Source: Tetragonia tetragonoides (taxonomy: Eukaryota > Streptophyta > Magnoliopsida > Caryophyllales > Aizoaceae). Taken from it: 64,000 nucleotides of DNA. Location of the stretch: contig CM076153.1 in assembly GCA_038025085.1 (NCBI GenBank), positions 2,170,001-2,234,000 of the forward strand, written 5' to 3'. Position 1 is the stretch's first letter. Each line of letters starts with the position of its first letter. Made by a program: the position numbers and the translations under genes. The notes beneath the pieces are model-generated. The model saw only the letters and a program-made list of their open reading frames with translations, was not told the origin of the DNA and made no database searches. This document shows, in pieces, positions 1-13,721 of this stretch.

Positions 1-76
1 CTGAACATTGTAAACGCCCCGGTCTTTTGGGGTTCTTATTTTGAGGATTGTTCTGATTTAGCGTGGTTGGTTGTAG

Positions 77-3000
77 GGCAGTCAAATTTGTTAAAATCAT
101 CGGTGCTGGTTGTTGGAGCTGGAGGTTTGGGTTCACCTGCTCTTTTGTACCTTGCAGCATGTGGAGTCGGTAAGGTTTCGATTATGTTCGGGGACCTCTA
201 CCTAGCAAACTGTTCAGTGATATTCAATCTTACTTGAATATGTTCCTGGGTGCTTTTCAGGTCGTATAGGTATCGTTGATCATGATGTAGTGGAGCTGAA
301 TAATATGCATAGGCAGGTTTGGTCTTTGAAACTTGTTCTTTGTTCAATTGTTTGTATAGTTTGGGAGATTTGTATTACTTTTATATGATGCCTAGAGGTT
401 ATTTTCACAAGATGTCAGAGATTATGTTTCACTCTTTTGTTTTGTCTGCAACATCAGATTATCCACACTGAAGCTTACATTGGCAAGTCCAAAGTAGAAT
501 CTGCTGCTGCTGCTTGTCACTCGTGAGTAAAGTCTTATTTTTATCCCTGTAGCGTCTTGTTACTTTAGAGAGCCTGTTATCCGATATCGGTTATCTGTGT
601 GTTGAAATTACTGTTGCTTCTTGCTTGTCGTTGGAGCTCACTTCAAAAAGAAAAGAAAAATAGAAACCCAGGAATGGTATCTTTTGGTGGTGTCTGACGT
701 TATGTTTTCTTAGGGTCAACTCCACCATTGAGATTGTGGAATATAGAGAAGCGCTGCGAACGTCAAATGCTTTGGAAATTTTTAGCAAGTATCCTTCAGA
801 TTGATTTTTGTATTTCTCTAATGAATCTATTTCCGTCCTTTCTTTCTTCAATTGGACCTAACTCTATTGATAGACGAGAATTCCCTTGACTCGTGATATT
901 TTCCAGATATGATTTAGTTGTTGATGCAACGGACAATGTCCCTAGTCGCTACATGATCAATGATTGTTGTGTTGTATTGGGAAAGGTAAAGAACGTCATG
1001 TATTAATTATTTTTGAAGTTTTATTTTGGATAGAAGTTTGATGGATTAATTATGCACTTAGATTGCCACTGGCTGAAAAGGGACACACAAAATTAGGAAA
1101 AGTAAAGTAATTTGTTTCTTTAGGAGGAAAAAAATTATATCATATGAGGAAAGTTCTTGGTCGTTGAAAAGGAATATACACTCAGTATGTAGCTAAGCCA
1201 TATTTGACATATTGATTATTAGTATTAGGAGGAATGATGATGCATATAAACATTTGAATGTGGATGTTTCTGTTTAATAATCATATGAGAAAGTAGTTGA
1301 ATCTTGTTTCTCTACATTATGAATGTTATGTTCCAAGCATACTATTATTCATCAAAATGTTCATCCCCCTTCTGATGTAGGCAAGCTTTATGCCCTTATA
1401 TATTTGATTGATTACAGCACCTCGAGTACATTAGTCCTTAGTATGCTACACTGCTACAATCATGTATTTTGTACATTTTCAAAGAGGCCAGTTTGATGCA
1501 TGTTGCTGCATTGCATCAGGAGGAAGAATTTTTTTTTTGGGGTGTGTTTGTGTGTGTGTTCGGAACTAATGTGTTTCACTTGATTAGCATGTTGCATCAT
1601 GGCTACTCCACCTGCTCACATGCATGTTGCATGAGGATACTTGAACTGACACTCTTGTAACAGAAGAACGTGTTTGCATGTGTTCCTGGGGTGCTTATTA
1701 TTGTTTTTCAATCTTTGAGTCTTTGTTTACATTTTCCGTTTCTGCTTATACAGCCCCTTGTATCAGGTGCTGCTCTGGGACTGGAAGGGCAGGTATATTT
1801 TACGTGATCATCATACTTGTATGCTCATCTTTCTTGCTTTCAGATACAAGATCTCAGTGTTTGTCATTGTGGAAATTGACTGACCAGAATTCTGTTACAG
1901 CTTACTGTTTATAACTACAAAGGAGGTCCATGCTATCGATGCCTATTTCCAACTCCGCCCCCAGCGACAGCATGTCAAAGATGTTCAGACAGTGGTGTCC
2001 TTGGAGTAGGTATGATGATGAGTTAGTTTAGTACTGTCAAATACCTGCTTATGATGTTTCACTTTCACTGTCTAATGTCCATAACTTCTAGCTTCTACAA
2101 AGCATGAAGCCCTTTTGAGTTTTGGCTCTGGGTTTCATACATTGTAACATTAACATATATTTAGGCCTTCAGACATTGAATACTGTTAGTGTGAAAAGAT
2201 CGTTGCTTTATCGTCATTTAAACATGCATTTGTATCAAGTATAGTTCACAATAACTTATGTAAGTTGCTGATTTTGATAAAGCTATCTCACTCCTTTCTT
2301 GTCAACCGCTTGTGCTTCTTAGTTCTTTCTTTTCTCTTTCTACTAGTGTCAGTGCAAGTACTTGTCACTATTTCTAATTTCTGCCTTTCAGTTCCTGGAG
2401 TAATTGGAACTTTACAAGCCCTGGAGGCCATAAAGATTGCTAGTGCTGTTGGTGAGCCACTTTCTGGACGGATGCTTATATTTGATGCCTTATCTGGAAG
2501 GATTCGTGTGGTATGATTTAATGTTCATTTTTTTTATGTTAATCCCCATTCAGGTTTTGGTCCTTATCGAGAAGACTTTCAGAATCCTTTTTTTACAAAT
2601 AGGGCCAATATTCTTATTCTTGCAGCCCTGTTTCTAGTTTCATCAGTCAACTGGAGGTCCTAAAATGATGCAGATTTTGCTTGATGTAACTTACATTCCG
2701 AAGAAAAACCTTGTTGCACGCTCCTTCACTGGGCTACTGCAATTCGCGACATAATTTCCCGTATATTATTAATTCTAAGATAAAAGAACCATTAGAGCTT
2801 GCTTACCAAACGTAAGCATACTGCATACCACAGTGAGTCTAGTAGCTGGATTTTTTTTTTCCCTTTCTTTAAGGAAGTAGCAGGATTAATGTGTTTAAAG
2901 TTCAAACTGAATAACGCATGAAAACATTGAAAAATACCTACTTCCACCTCACTGGCGGTGTTGGTTCTACACCTTCTACTTCTACTTGTGAAGTGGAGGT

Positions 3001-4694
3001 GGGTCCATCGCTATTGTTCTGTGTGTCATTTAATGTTTATGGGGAACCGACATCTGGAAGGGTGAAAGCGTTGGACAAATTGTCGTGTTTCTCTCTGCGT
3101 TTTGAAGACTCAACATAGTTTCTTCCAACTGTGTGCGTGCATCACAAATTTGAAACATAATATCAATTTTCTTGCATTACATGTGTATGCTAGCACTTGG
3201 TATACGTTAAGGTTCATAGGTTGTTTGTTTCTTAGAATATGTGCATATTGACATGTTATGCACCAGTACATAATTGTCCATATTTTCTGTTTTCAAGATA
3301 TAATCTTTTTATCTGGTTATGAATTTTGCTAACAGAGTGTAATTTCTCATTGCTTTAGGTCAAAATAAGAGGACAGTCACCGCAGTGTGAAGTTTGTGGA
3401 GAACAATCATCATTCTCTCCAGAGCAATTCAGAGAATTTGACTATGAGACATTTACCCACACTCCATTGTCTACAGTAAGATGTTTATATCCATTAGTTT
3501 TCTGAGCTAATAATGTTTATATCATCCATTAAAGTGCTTCTACATATGTAGGATCTATGTTTTCATGCAACATTTATGCTATTGAGCTTGCAGTTCTAGT
3601 GTGGGTGTCTGGGTGCTTTATTAAGTTTCACCTGAATGATATGGTCCCAGGTGCTTGGTTTTGATATTGACATGTTATATTAGAAACATTGTCCGGTCTT
3701 TGCTGTGGTGTTAACTTGGAAGATGGTCTAAATAGATGCAGTAGGCTATACTCTTGGGGATTGCTCTGATGTTTGCCCATTTCCTCAGCACATTTGTAGG
3801 AGGCATGGTTCTCTGTTATGCTAAACTGACCATGTTTTATCAATTCAGGGCAGTATACATGCGTGAGTATGATTGATGGGTAACAGAACATTCATGATGA
3901 TACAATATGTATCTCTATGCTGCCGCCTGCTGCATTCTTGACATTGCTTCTTACTTCTCCTTTATAATAGGGGTATAAAGATTGGTAGTCCCCACTTAAA
4001 GGGTGGTAATATTCCTTTAAGCAAGCTGAAATTTTGCAACGACTTCGTGGCTAACTTATTCTTTACCTGTGAGTTTTTGACGCCCCCTCCCCTGTAGAAA
4101 GTAGCAGAGGAGTTATCCTTGACAAATATTTCAAGTACCTCATCAAGTTGTATTAGTTATTTAGTTTATATTTCTTTTAATTCCTTTGTTATGTATTGAA
4201 AACGTTTCCATGAACTTTAAATTGTTTTCAGGACACCCTATTATGGGCTATTTCCTTTACTATGATCTATTTAAGTAAATCGAAGCTTATAGAAATCTTT
4301 CTGGATGCAGGCTCCACCCAAGTTGAAGCTCATACCTGCAGATGCAAGGATAAGCTGCAAGGAGTACAATGAGAAAGTTGTCCATGGAGAAGCACATGTT
4401 TTGATTGATGTACGACCTGCCCATCATTTCGACATAATTTCACTGCCCAACTCAATAAACGTTCCTCTTTCGAATTTGGAGTCCCGGTTGCCAGAAATTT
4501 CTGCTGTTCTGAAGGAAGAGGAAGCACGCAAAGGCGTTTCAGGTGCTCATTTGTATACAGTTTGCCGAAGAGGTAATGATTCGCAGAGAGCTGTCCAACT
4601 ACTACATAAGATGGGTTTCACCTCAGCCAAGGACATTGTTGGGGGATTGGATTCGTGGGCGAAGGAAGTTAATCCTAAGTTTCCCGCCTACTAA
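77..4694 (+). CDS. MOCS3: Adenylyltransferase and sulfurtransferase MOCS3 (CNX5/UBA4 type), 5' partial
   Basis: This cytosolic E1-like enzyme adenylates and then thiocarboxylates the small sulfur carriers used in molybdopterin synthesis (MOCS2A/CNX7) and tRNA wobble-uridine thiolation (URM1). Exons read: 77-169, 261-316, 458-522, 714-788, 907-985, 1754-1792, 1901-2009, 2392-2510, 3359-3475 and 4311-4694; all junctions are GT-AG and keep the frame. The ThiF/MoeB part shows the nucleotide-binding loop [19 protein letters not shown], then [11 protein letters not shown], the zinc-type pairs CYRC and CEVC, and the conserved CxRC..GVLG stretch. The last exon is a C-terminal rhodanese domain with [10 protein letters not shown] and the active-site loop CRRGNDSQ, which supplies the persulfide cysteine. 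The N-terminal exon or exons lie left of the window. It converges with the ATCase gene, about 550 bp between stop codons. The frame looks intact and I see no defect. Confidence 0.93.
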
Positions 4695-5244
4695 TAGGCT
4701 TGGTCTCTTTCACACCCTTTAGTTGTAGATGGGGTTTTTCTTTTGATTGACCCTTCTAGAGTTGAATGTCTAATGCTATATGATTGTAATCTTGATCTTG
4801 AACCATAAAATATTATATATGACCTTTGAAGTTCTATCAGTTCGAGATTTTTTTTGTATATGTGTACCGTGTACCCTAATGATTGTGATCTCTCGGCCTC
4901 TGCTTTAACTTGTCAGACATTCTACATTTGTGCTTCAAATCGACATATCAATAATGATTCTTAGCTTAGCATTAAGCAGATAGCATTTCCATGGCCATTG
5001 AGATTAACTGCACGGTAGGGGCAAAAAAACACCTACGTACTAAATATTCTTATTATCATTTTGATCGGAAACAGGCAAAATTTTACAAACAAAACCTTCA
5101 CTTCAAGTCTTCAACACATCCTCAAAAATCATAACATTCCCAGTCTTTTCCTGCTCAACTACAGTTCAAAACTTCAAATACCAATCCCGCCACCTTGTTT
5201 GACCAGAAGGGTATAGAATGTTCATTTGCGATGCTCACATCTAC

Positions 5245-8157
<2,913 letters not shown>

Positions 8158-8196
8158 TTCAATAGTGAAAATTAACTATGTACTGCGCACGAACAC

Positions 8197-9400
8197 CTGG
8201 AACAGGACAATGGCATTACTCATTAAAAACAGAAATTCATGTAGGGCATGTAAAGCTTAAATCATGCAATATATATGTTCTCAACCAATATGAATTCAAA
8301 ATTTGATAAAAGCTTTGTTTTTTTATTGAAAATTGAATAATATGCTCCCCAGAAGCACCCTAATCTTACAGTAACTCTATATTAGTTTCAATTCGAGAAC
8401 AATAAGCAAAGTGGGGAATTGTTAATTCCGACATTCCCGCCAAACCTATGATTTCATTTCAGCTAAAAATCAATGATAGAATGTACAAAAAGATGGGAAT
8501 GACTAAATTTCAATTCAGCCTAAAGGGCATGTTTTTTTTAATTGCATCTTTAACAGTTACCCTGTGATTCTAAATGGACTTATGCTGCTATATCATGAGA
8601 TTTGCACTTGCAGGGAAACCCTTCCTAGAAAGTGGGTGGGTCCCACCCCTGTTAAATCACTTATAGTTATAGCCAGTGCATGTCTCCATTTCTGAAATTT
8701 TGAGAGCTGATTGTTACTATCAGTTTCTACTTATTGATAATTTGGTAAGATAATATTTTTCAATTCAATTGTATTCTATTGTTGCCCAAAACAAAAGGAA
8801 GAAAATAGAATTAAATTCTCACAAAAAGAAAAACACATGGTTTCACATAAAACCCAAACAAAGGTTTAGAAAAATTACATGAAATTGCTGATTTTTTGGA
8901 GCAAAGAGAAGAAGAGTAAAAGAACAGAGAGATACCTGGAACTTCAAAACGGTGTCGTTGGGCGCACACAGAGGGAGAGAGGAGAGAGGAGAGAGGAGAG
9001 AGGAGAGAGAGAGGAGATGAGGGTGGCCCCAGGAGGTGGCGGGATTGTTGGTGTTGGCGAATGGCGAGAATGAAAGAGTCTGAGCGTGAGGGGAGAGAGA
9101 GAGAGAGAGAGACGAGAGAGAGGGGTTTTGGGTTTTGGGTTGGGCTTGGTCTTGGGATTTCCTTATGGGGTTTGGATTCATTGTTGGATTATTTTTTGCT
9201 TAAATTTTGTTTCCGCTATTGGAACTGGAAGGTCGGTCTGTTAAGTGATTGTCCGGCAGCTCGTCTTGTATGGACTTAGTCTACCGTGGACTAAAGATTG
9301 AATTAAGATATAGTCCAAATCTTTTGGGGACATGGGAGATATTTTTGAAAAAGATTTAATCCTTGGTCCACCTTGAACTAAGTCCACACAATATCATAAT
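8197..9400 (-). promoter_or_regulatory. ATCase leader intron, leader exon and promoter region
   Basis: No coding sequence is visible here. On the minus strand a donor CAG|GTATCT at 8936/8935 and an acceptor TTCCAG at about 8197 suggest a 5'-UTR intron of roughly 740 bp. The leader exon side is rich in GA repeats (8966-9012 and 9091-9122), common in plant 5' leaders. The transcription start is not evident. From 9200 to 9400 I see nothing specific. Confidence 0.5.
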
Positions 9401-9407
9401 CATAATA

Positions 9408-10657
9408 TCTATATATTAGAGGCATTTTCTGACAGCATTGGAGGCATCCACCTAAGCGAGCCATGGTAATAAAATTTTAAAATAAAATATAAAATAAAAA
9501 TAAATGTTTTGTATAGAATATATACTAAAGTTGTACTTTCCTAAATCCTTAAAGACTACACTATTAATTAGAGTTTTAGAATATATACTAAAGTTATACT
9601 TTCCTAAATCATTAAATAGTAGACTATTAGATTTTAAAAGCATATAACTTTAGTTTCATTGCTTAAGAAATTAAAATTCTTACACCATTGGAACGAGTAT
9701 GAAATATCCTTTCAAATGAGACTCATTTGTAGTATGTTCTAGGATTTACAACATTAGATGCGTTCACCTAAAAAGGTAATCAATAATTAGCTTAACAAGC
9801 TGACACAACTAAAGAGTTGCATGTAAAAATAAGAGAACAGACATGTATATTAGCTATACAAATTTAAAAAACAATCTCAAGATAAAATATAATAAAAAAG
9901 AGTATGTGTAGAATAAAGAAATAAACGATGAATCTAAAATGATTCTAGGTCCAATCTTTAATAGGAAACTTTACCATTATCACGTATAATTTTATAACTG
10001 TATGTAAATTACCGATCCCCCATGTTATTTTAGGGTTCCAATTTATGTTCCCTTCAACTTTAAAATTATTACTGTACTCCCTCCGGACCACAAATAAAAT
10101 TACATTGGACTTTTTGCGTTCTTTAAGGCAGTACTTTGACCGCATATAACTTTGAAAAAACAAGCAATCATTAAAATATGTTTTTCTATTCAAAGGCTTA
10201 CGTCTAAAACTTCTTTATTTTTTGAAAAGTAGTTATGTATACATTATACATTTAAAGTGATTTTACCATAAAAGAAGGATCATATCTTTGGAATATTAGT
10301 TGTACACTTATAAGTTATATCAACATGTATTGGCTTACCAACATCAAGCTTAGAAAGACTTCTTTTTTTTGGTTACAAGAAAGACTTTGAAATAACATAT
10401 GGGGTGAGAGTTAATTGAAATTGATGGTAAGAGTTTAAATTAGATAAGATGCCCTATAAAGTCATAGTAATTTTATTATATGGCATTCATGGTATTAAAT
10501 GGATTATATAAATATTTATCCGTATATTACTAATATTTTTTCATAAATGACAATTACACTTTAATTTTTCGATGAGACTAAAAATCACGTTATATTAGTT
10601 TATTATATAATAACAGTTCGTGCAACGCACGGACATACTATACGGGCATCCACCTAG
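9408..10657 (+). mobile_element. Non-autonomous Helitron
   Basis: The element starts TCTATATATTAGAGGC after a host A. It ends in a short hairpin (CGTGC aac GCACG, near 10619-10631) followed by ...CATCCACCTAG and a host T. This fits the Helitron rule of 5' TC, 3' hairpin, CTRR end and A/T insertion. It is AT-rich, 1.25 kb, with no Rep/helicase reading frame, so non-autonomous. A 63-bp tandem duplication lies near 9514-9640. The 5' end (including CACCTAAGCGAGCC) recurs on the minus strand at about 41326 and in degenerate form at about 38098. Confidence 0.75.
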
Positions 10658-10776
10658 TATTGTAGATTGCTCGAATGCGGAAGAGCAAACATTTCCAAAG
10701 GACCAAGGTTGATCAAAAATTCTTATTGCTTAGATTTCAAGTCCAAAATTCCTATGATCACTAAAAATGAAACTTA

Positions 10777-10964
10777 GGCCCGTTCACTAAAGTGAAATTT
10801 ATTTAAGTGAACTGAACTTATTTTTACAGTCCACAATTACAAAGAGTAAAATTGTACTTCGATTTACCGAACTAAAGTGAATTTTTCTGAACTGAACTTA
10901 TTTTTACTGAAGTAAACTGAGAATTTACTGAATATTTAAAGGAGAAGTTGAAAAGAACAAGCCC
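10777..10964. mobile_element. Tourist-like MITE, 188 bp (CTGAACTTA family)
   Basis: The terminal inverted repeats are GGCCCGTTC... and ...GAACAAGCCC, flanked by TTA at 10774-10776 and 10965-10967, typical of PIF/Harbinger MITEs. The interior (ACTGAACTTATTTTTAC, CAATTACAAAGAGTAAA) matches the element at 40437-40692 in opposite orientation. Confidence 0.78.
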
Positions 10965-10967
10965 TTA

Positions 10968-11600
10968 AATTAAAGTTATGACTATGTTTTTTTATACTCG
11001 GAGATTAAATTTACTCGGTGATAGTTTTATTGGGCCCATGAAACTACCTAGACCCCATTAATTTGCAGCACCCAATCAATAAGCGTGTCTCAAGAAGTTA
11101 TGTAGACACCTTATACGAAGTATCCTAAATATTTGAGATTTCGTACACTCATATTTTCACGGTCGAAGAAAGTGTGAAAGGTGTAAGTACAAGTGACTAC
11201 TAGTTATGGCTTCGATCCACGAATTTTTTTAAATATTAACATATAAAAAAAAATTGTGAATAGAATTGGGCGATTTATGAAATGAAAAGTAACTACTCCA
11301 TTCATTTTGATCATGAAATCTAGCTAATACACTTGGTAAGTTGTCTTAGCCAAAAAAAAGTAAAGTTTTGTTTTCAACATACACTATGTATATATCACAT
11401 AATTGTAACCATGACGAACACTTAATAACCAATAACATTACTACATACATGGTACCAAAATACAACCATTAAATTGACTTTAAGTAATGACTAGACAATA
11501 AACACGGCCACCAATCTAAGAACAAATTACAATTTAATTCAAGCATTAAGCAGTAAAAATGGCCTTACAATGGCCAAATTAAGATAGACGAGGAATTAAG
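10968..11600. other. Intergenic, nothing recognised
   Basis: AT-rich sequence between the MITE and the 3' end of the Stig1-like gene. I see no gene, repeat boundary or RNA in it. The last part is probably the 3' UTR of the Stig1-like gene. Confidence 0.5.
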
Positions 11601-11609
11601 TTCCATGCA

Positions 11610-12143
11610 TCAAGCTTCCTGTTTAGAAGAAGTAGTAGAACTAGGAATTCCAGGAGGAAAAGGAAAGGGAGGGCCAGGCAATGTAGGAGGCCAAGGGAAA
11701 GGAAATGGTGGGTCGCCAGGCTGAACATAACCACACATTCCATACATACACATTCTCCCTATAGCACATCTGTTCAAACAACGACCACAATGAAAAGGAC
11801 TAACCATAACATTAATACAAACTCCTCGACAACATTGCCATGTAAACGGACACCTAACGCCACAAAAACCGCAATTCAGAAGATCTGACATGATGTCTAC
11901 ACAACGATTTCCACAACATAATCTTCGGGGTGGAATCTCTCCTGAGCTACAAATCCATGGCCTATTCATACACCCGCGAGCTTGCTGAGCTCGCGGGTTT
12001 ATGATTCTCTTAAGCCATGTTGATGATGAGGTTGTTGAATTGTTAGTGATGTTTAATTGCAACTCTTGATTGTGTTTTGCATTATTGCCTTTAACCATGA
12101 AAGCTAGTAATAAGAGATGGATGGTATAGGCTAAACGCCTCAT
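11610..12143 (-). CDS. Stig1-like secreted cysteine-rich protein
   Basis: Single-exon gene of 177 residues. Residues 1-22 form a signal peptide (MRRLAYTIHLLLLAFMVKG...). About 60-145 is the Stig1 domain, with PWIC, RRLCCGNRCVD, NCGFCGVRCPF, CCRGVCI, HCGRCLNRC and MCMYGMCGY; its many cysteines, often paired, suggest a disulfide-bonded apoplastic peptide. Family members act in stigma exudate, pollen tube growth or root/leaf signalling; which applies here is unknown. The tail from about 148 is rich in proline, phenylalanine and glycine (PPFPFPWPP, PPFPFPPG), which is less usual for the family. A TATA box about 70 bp upstream supports this start. Confidence 0.9.
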   Translation of the reverse strand: MRRLAYTIHLLLLAFMVKGNNAKHNQELQLNITNNSTTSSSTWLKRIINPRAQQARGCMNRPWICSSGEIPPRRLCCGNRCVDIMSDLLNCGFCGVRCPFTWQCCRGVCINVMVSPFHCGRCLNRCAIGRMCMYGMCGYVQPGDPPFPFPWPPTLPGPPFPFPPGIPSSTTSSKQEA

Positions 12144-12212
12144 ATTGAGCTACACTTTAAGAGTTGTTTATCATGAGTAGCTTAGAGCTTAACAATGACG
12201 ATATTGTAATGA

Positions 12213-12220
12213 CTTATATA
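12213..12220 (-). promoter_or_regulatory. TATA box of the Stig1-like gene
   Basis: On the minus strand the sequence reads CCCTATATAAGTC, 70-77 bp upstream of the ATG at 12143, a typical plant distance for a short leader. Confidence 0.65.
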
Positions 12221-12730
12221 GGGAGATTTAGGAGAGTTCATGTTTTTCTTACATGGGTTAGTACTTAAATTGCTTCATTCTCGTGGATGGGGTGAACTAG
12301 GAACATTAATTTTGAAGTTAACTAATTTGACGTGATAGAAATGAGAATGTCACCTTATATTGCGTTATGTGCTTATGAGGAGATTAACAAAATAAAAAGT
12401 CTTTGAGCTTTACAAATCATTATATTTGGTAATAGCGCGTGTAACGGCACCAATTATAAGCTCTTTCCTTGCTCCTATACCACAATTTTGTTAAGGTACC
12501 AAGCTTTACCGGTCGGTGATGATAAGTTATGCGGCACAGCAAATATGTAAAACAGCACTTGCCCATCCTGTTTGGTAAAAGAATGATTTTTTGAGCGTTG
12601 GAAATGGAAAGGGGGGAATTATCATTGATTAATAGCCTAATAGTGACATATATAATAAAAATATTCCTAACTAATAAAATATCTAAAATAACAATATAAA
12701 ATTTCTTCTTCAATTTACCAATTTCGCTTC

Positions 12731-12788
12731 TGATGCTCGGCTCCAAAATTATTATACATGGATTGCCATGATTTTGAAGCCGAGCATC
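12731..12788. repeat. Perfect-arm stem-loop (inverted repeat)
   Basis: Two arms of 19 nt, TGATGCTCGGCTCCAAAAT and ATTTTGAAGCCGAGCATCA, pair with one mismatch around a loop of about 20 nt. It lies in AT-rich intergenic DNA between the Stig1-like and VTC2-type genes, with no coding context. It may be the core of a foldback element or a small hairpin transcript; neither is shown. Confidence 0.6.
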
Positions 12789-12799
12789 ATGTTTGGTAC

Positions 12800-13700
12800 T
12801 TAACCAACCAAGAAAAATATTCTTTTTTTTGGTATTTATGAATATTTAACAACTTTACATTACAAGGTTTTTTTTTGGCTCATTTGTACTTTGTATTAGT
12901 CAATGATACCATGCCAAATACTGTACTTGCTCTCTTTTTTTAAAAGTAAAATAAAATCTAGTCAATATTGGAGTACTACTAATATTCTATATTCAGCTAT
13001 ATGTTCAAATGAACCTCTTTCTTAATTCTTTTTGTAACTTCTTCAATCAATATACTGTAATAGATAACTTCATGCATAAACCTGTAACAAAATCCATTTG
13101 AGACGATGTAACATATGCCTCTACTTGGACGAGGAGAAAACTTCACTCACATTTTTACCACTAGGCTATCTCTTTGATAGCTTACGCGTTACGAGAACTC
13201 ACCTGGACAACGCATTCGTCAAAAAAAATATACTCTAAGGCATAAAAAAAATACCATTGCATATACTGAAGTCTGAAGCAACATCTAGGAATAGTAACCT
13301 ACTCTCCTTAGCAAAAAGGAGGTCGGAAAAATCCCATGAATATCTAAGCACATTAATGAATCAAAGTATCAAACACAGGGAACAGTTGAGAAAGTCTAGC
13401 GTAAATAGCATGTAGTATTGTTTAAATACAAATACCAGCGTCTTACAAGCCCCCTACTGCTCAGGACAGACACTAATAGTCTAATACCACATTAGCAATA
13501 CGACAGCTTATCGAAAACGCTATTGCTGAATCCTAATAGTTAATTACATTACCCTTAAGAGTAAGAAGCATCCAGCAGTATCAAAATGAACGAGACTACA
13601 AACAATTACACATAAAGCGCAGATTACACAATGCAAACACCGTTTGCATTATTTAGGGATGGCATAGTAGCTAAAGCCAGAGTCTGGTAATAATAGTACT
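12800..13700. other. Intergenic and probable 3' UTR of the VTC2-type gene
   Basis: No coding sequence is visible. The part nearest 13722 is presumably the 3' UTR of the GDP-L-galactose phosphorylase gene. Confidence 0.45.
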
Positions 13701-13721
13701 TGAATCCATGAAATTGTTGCT

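Noticed and set aside
8843..9279. Open frames on both strands at 8843-9279
   Set aside because: Produced by GA/CT simple repeats in the ATCase leader and promoter.
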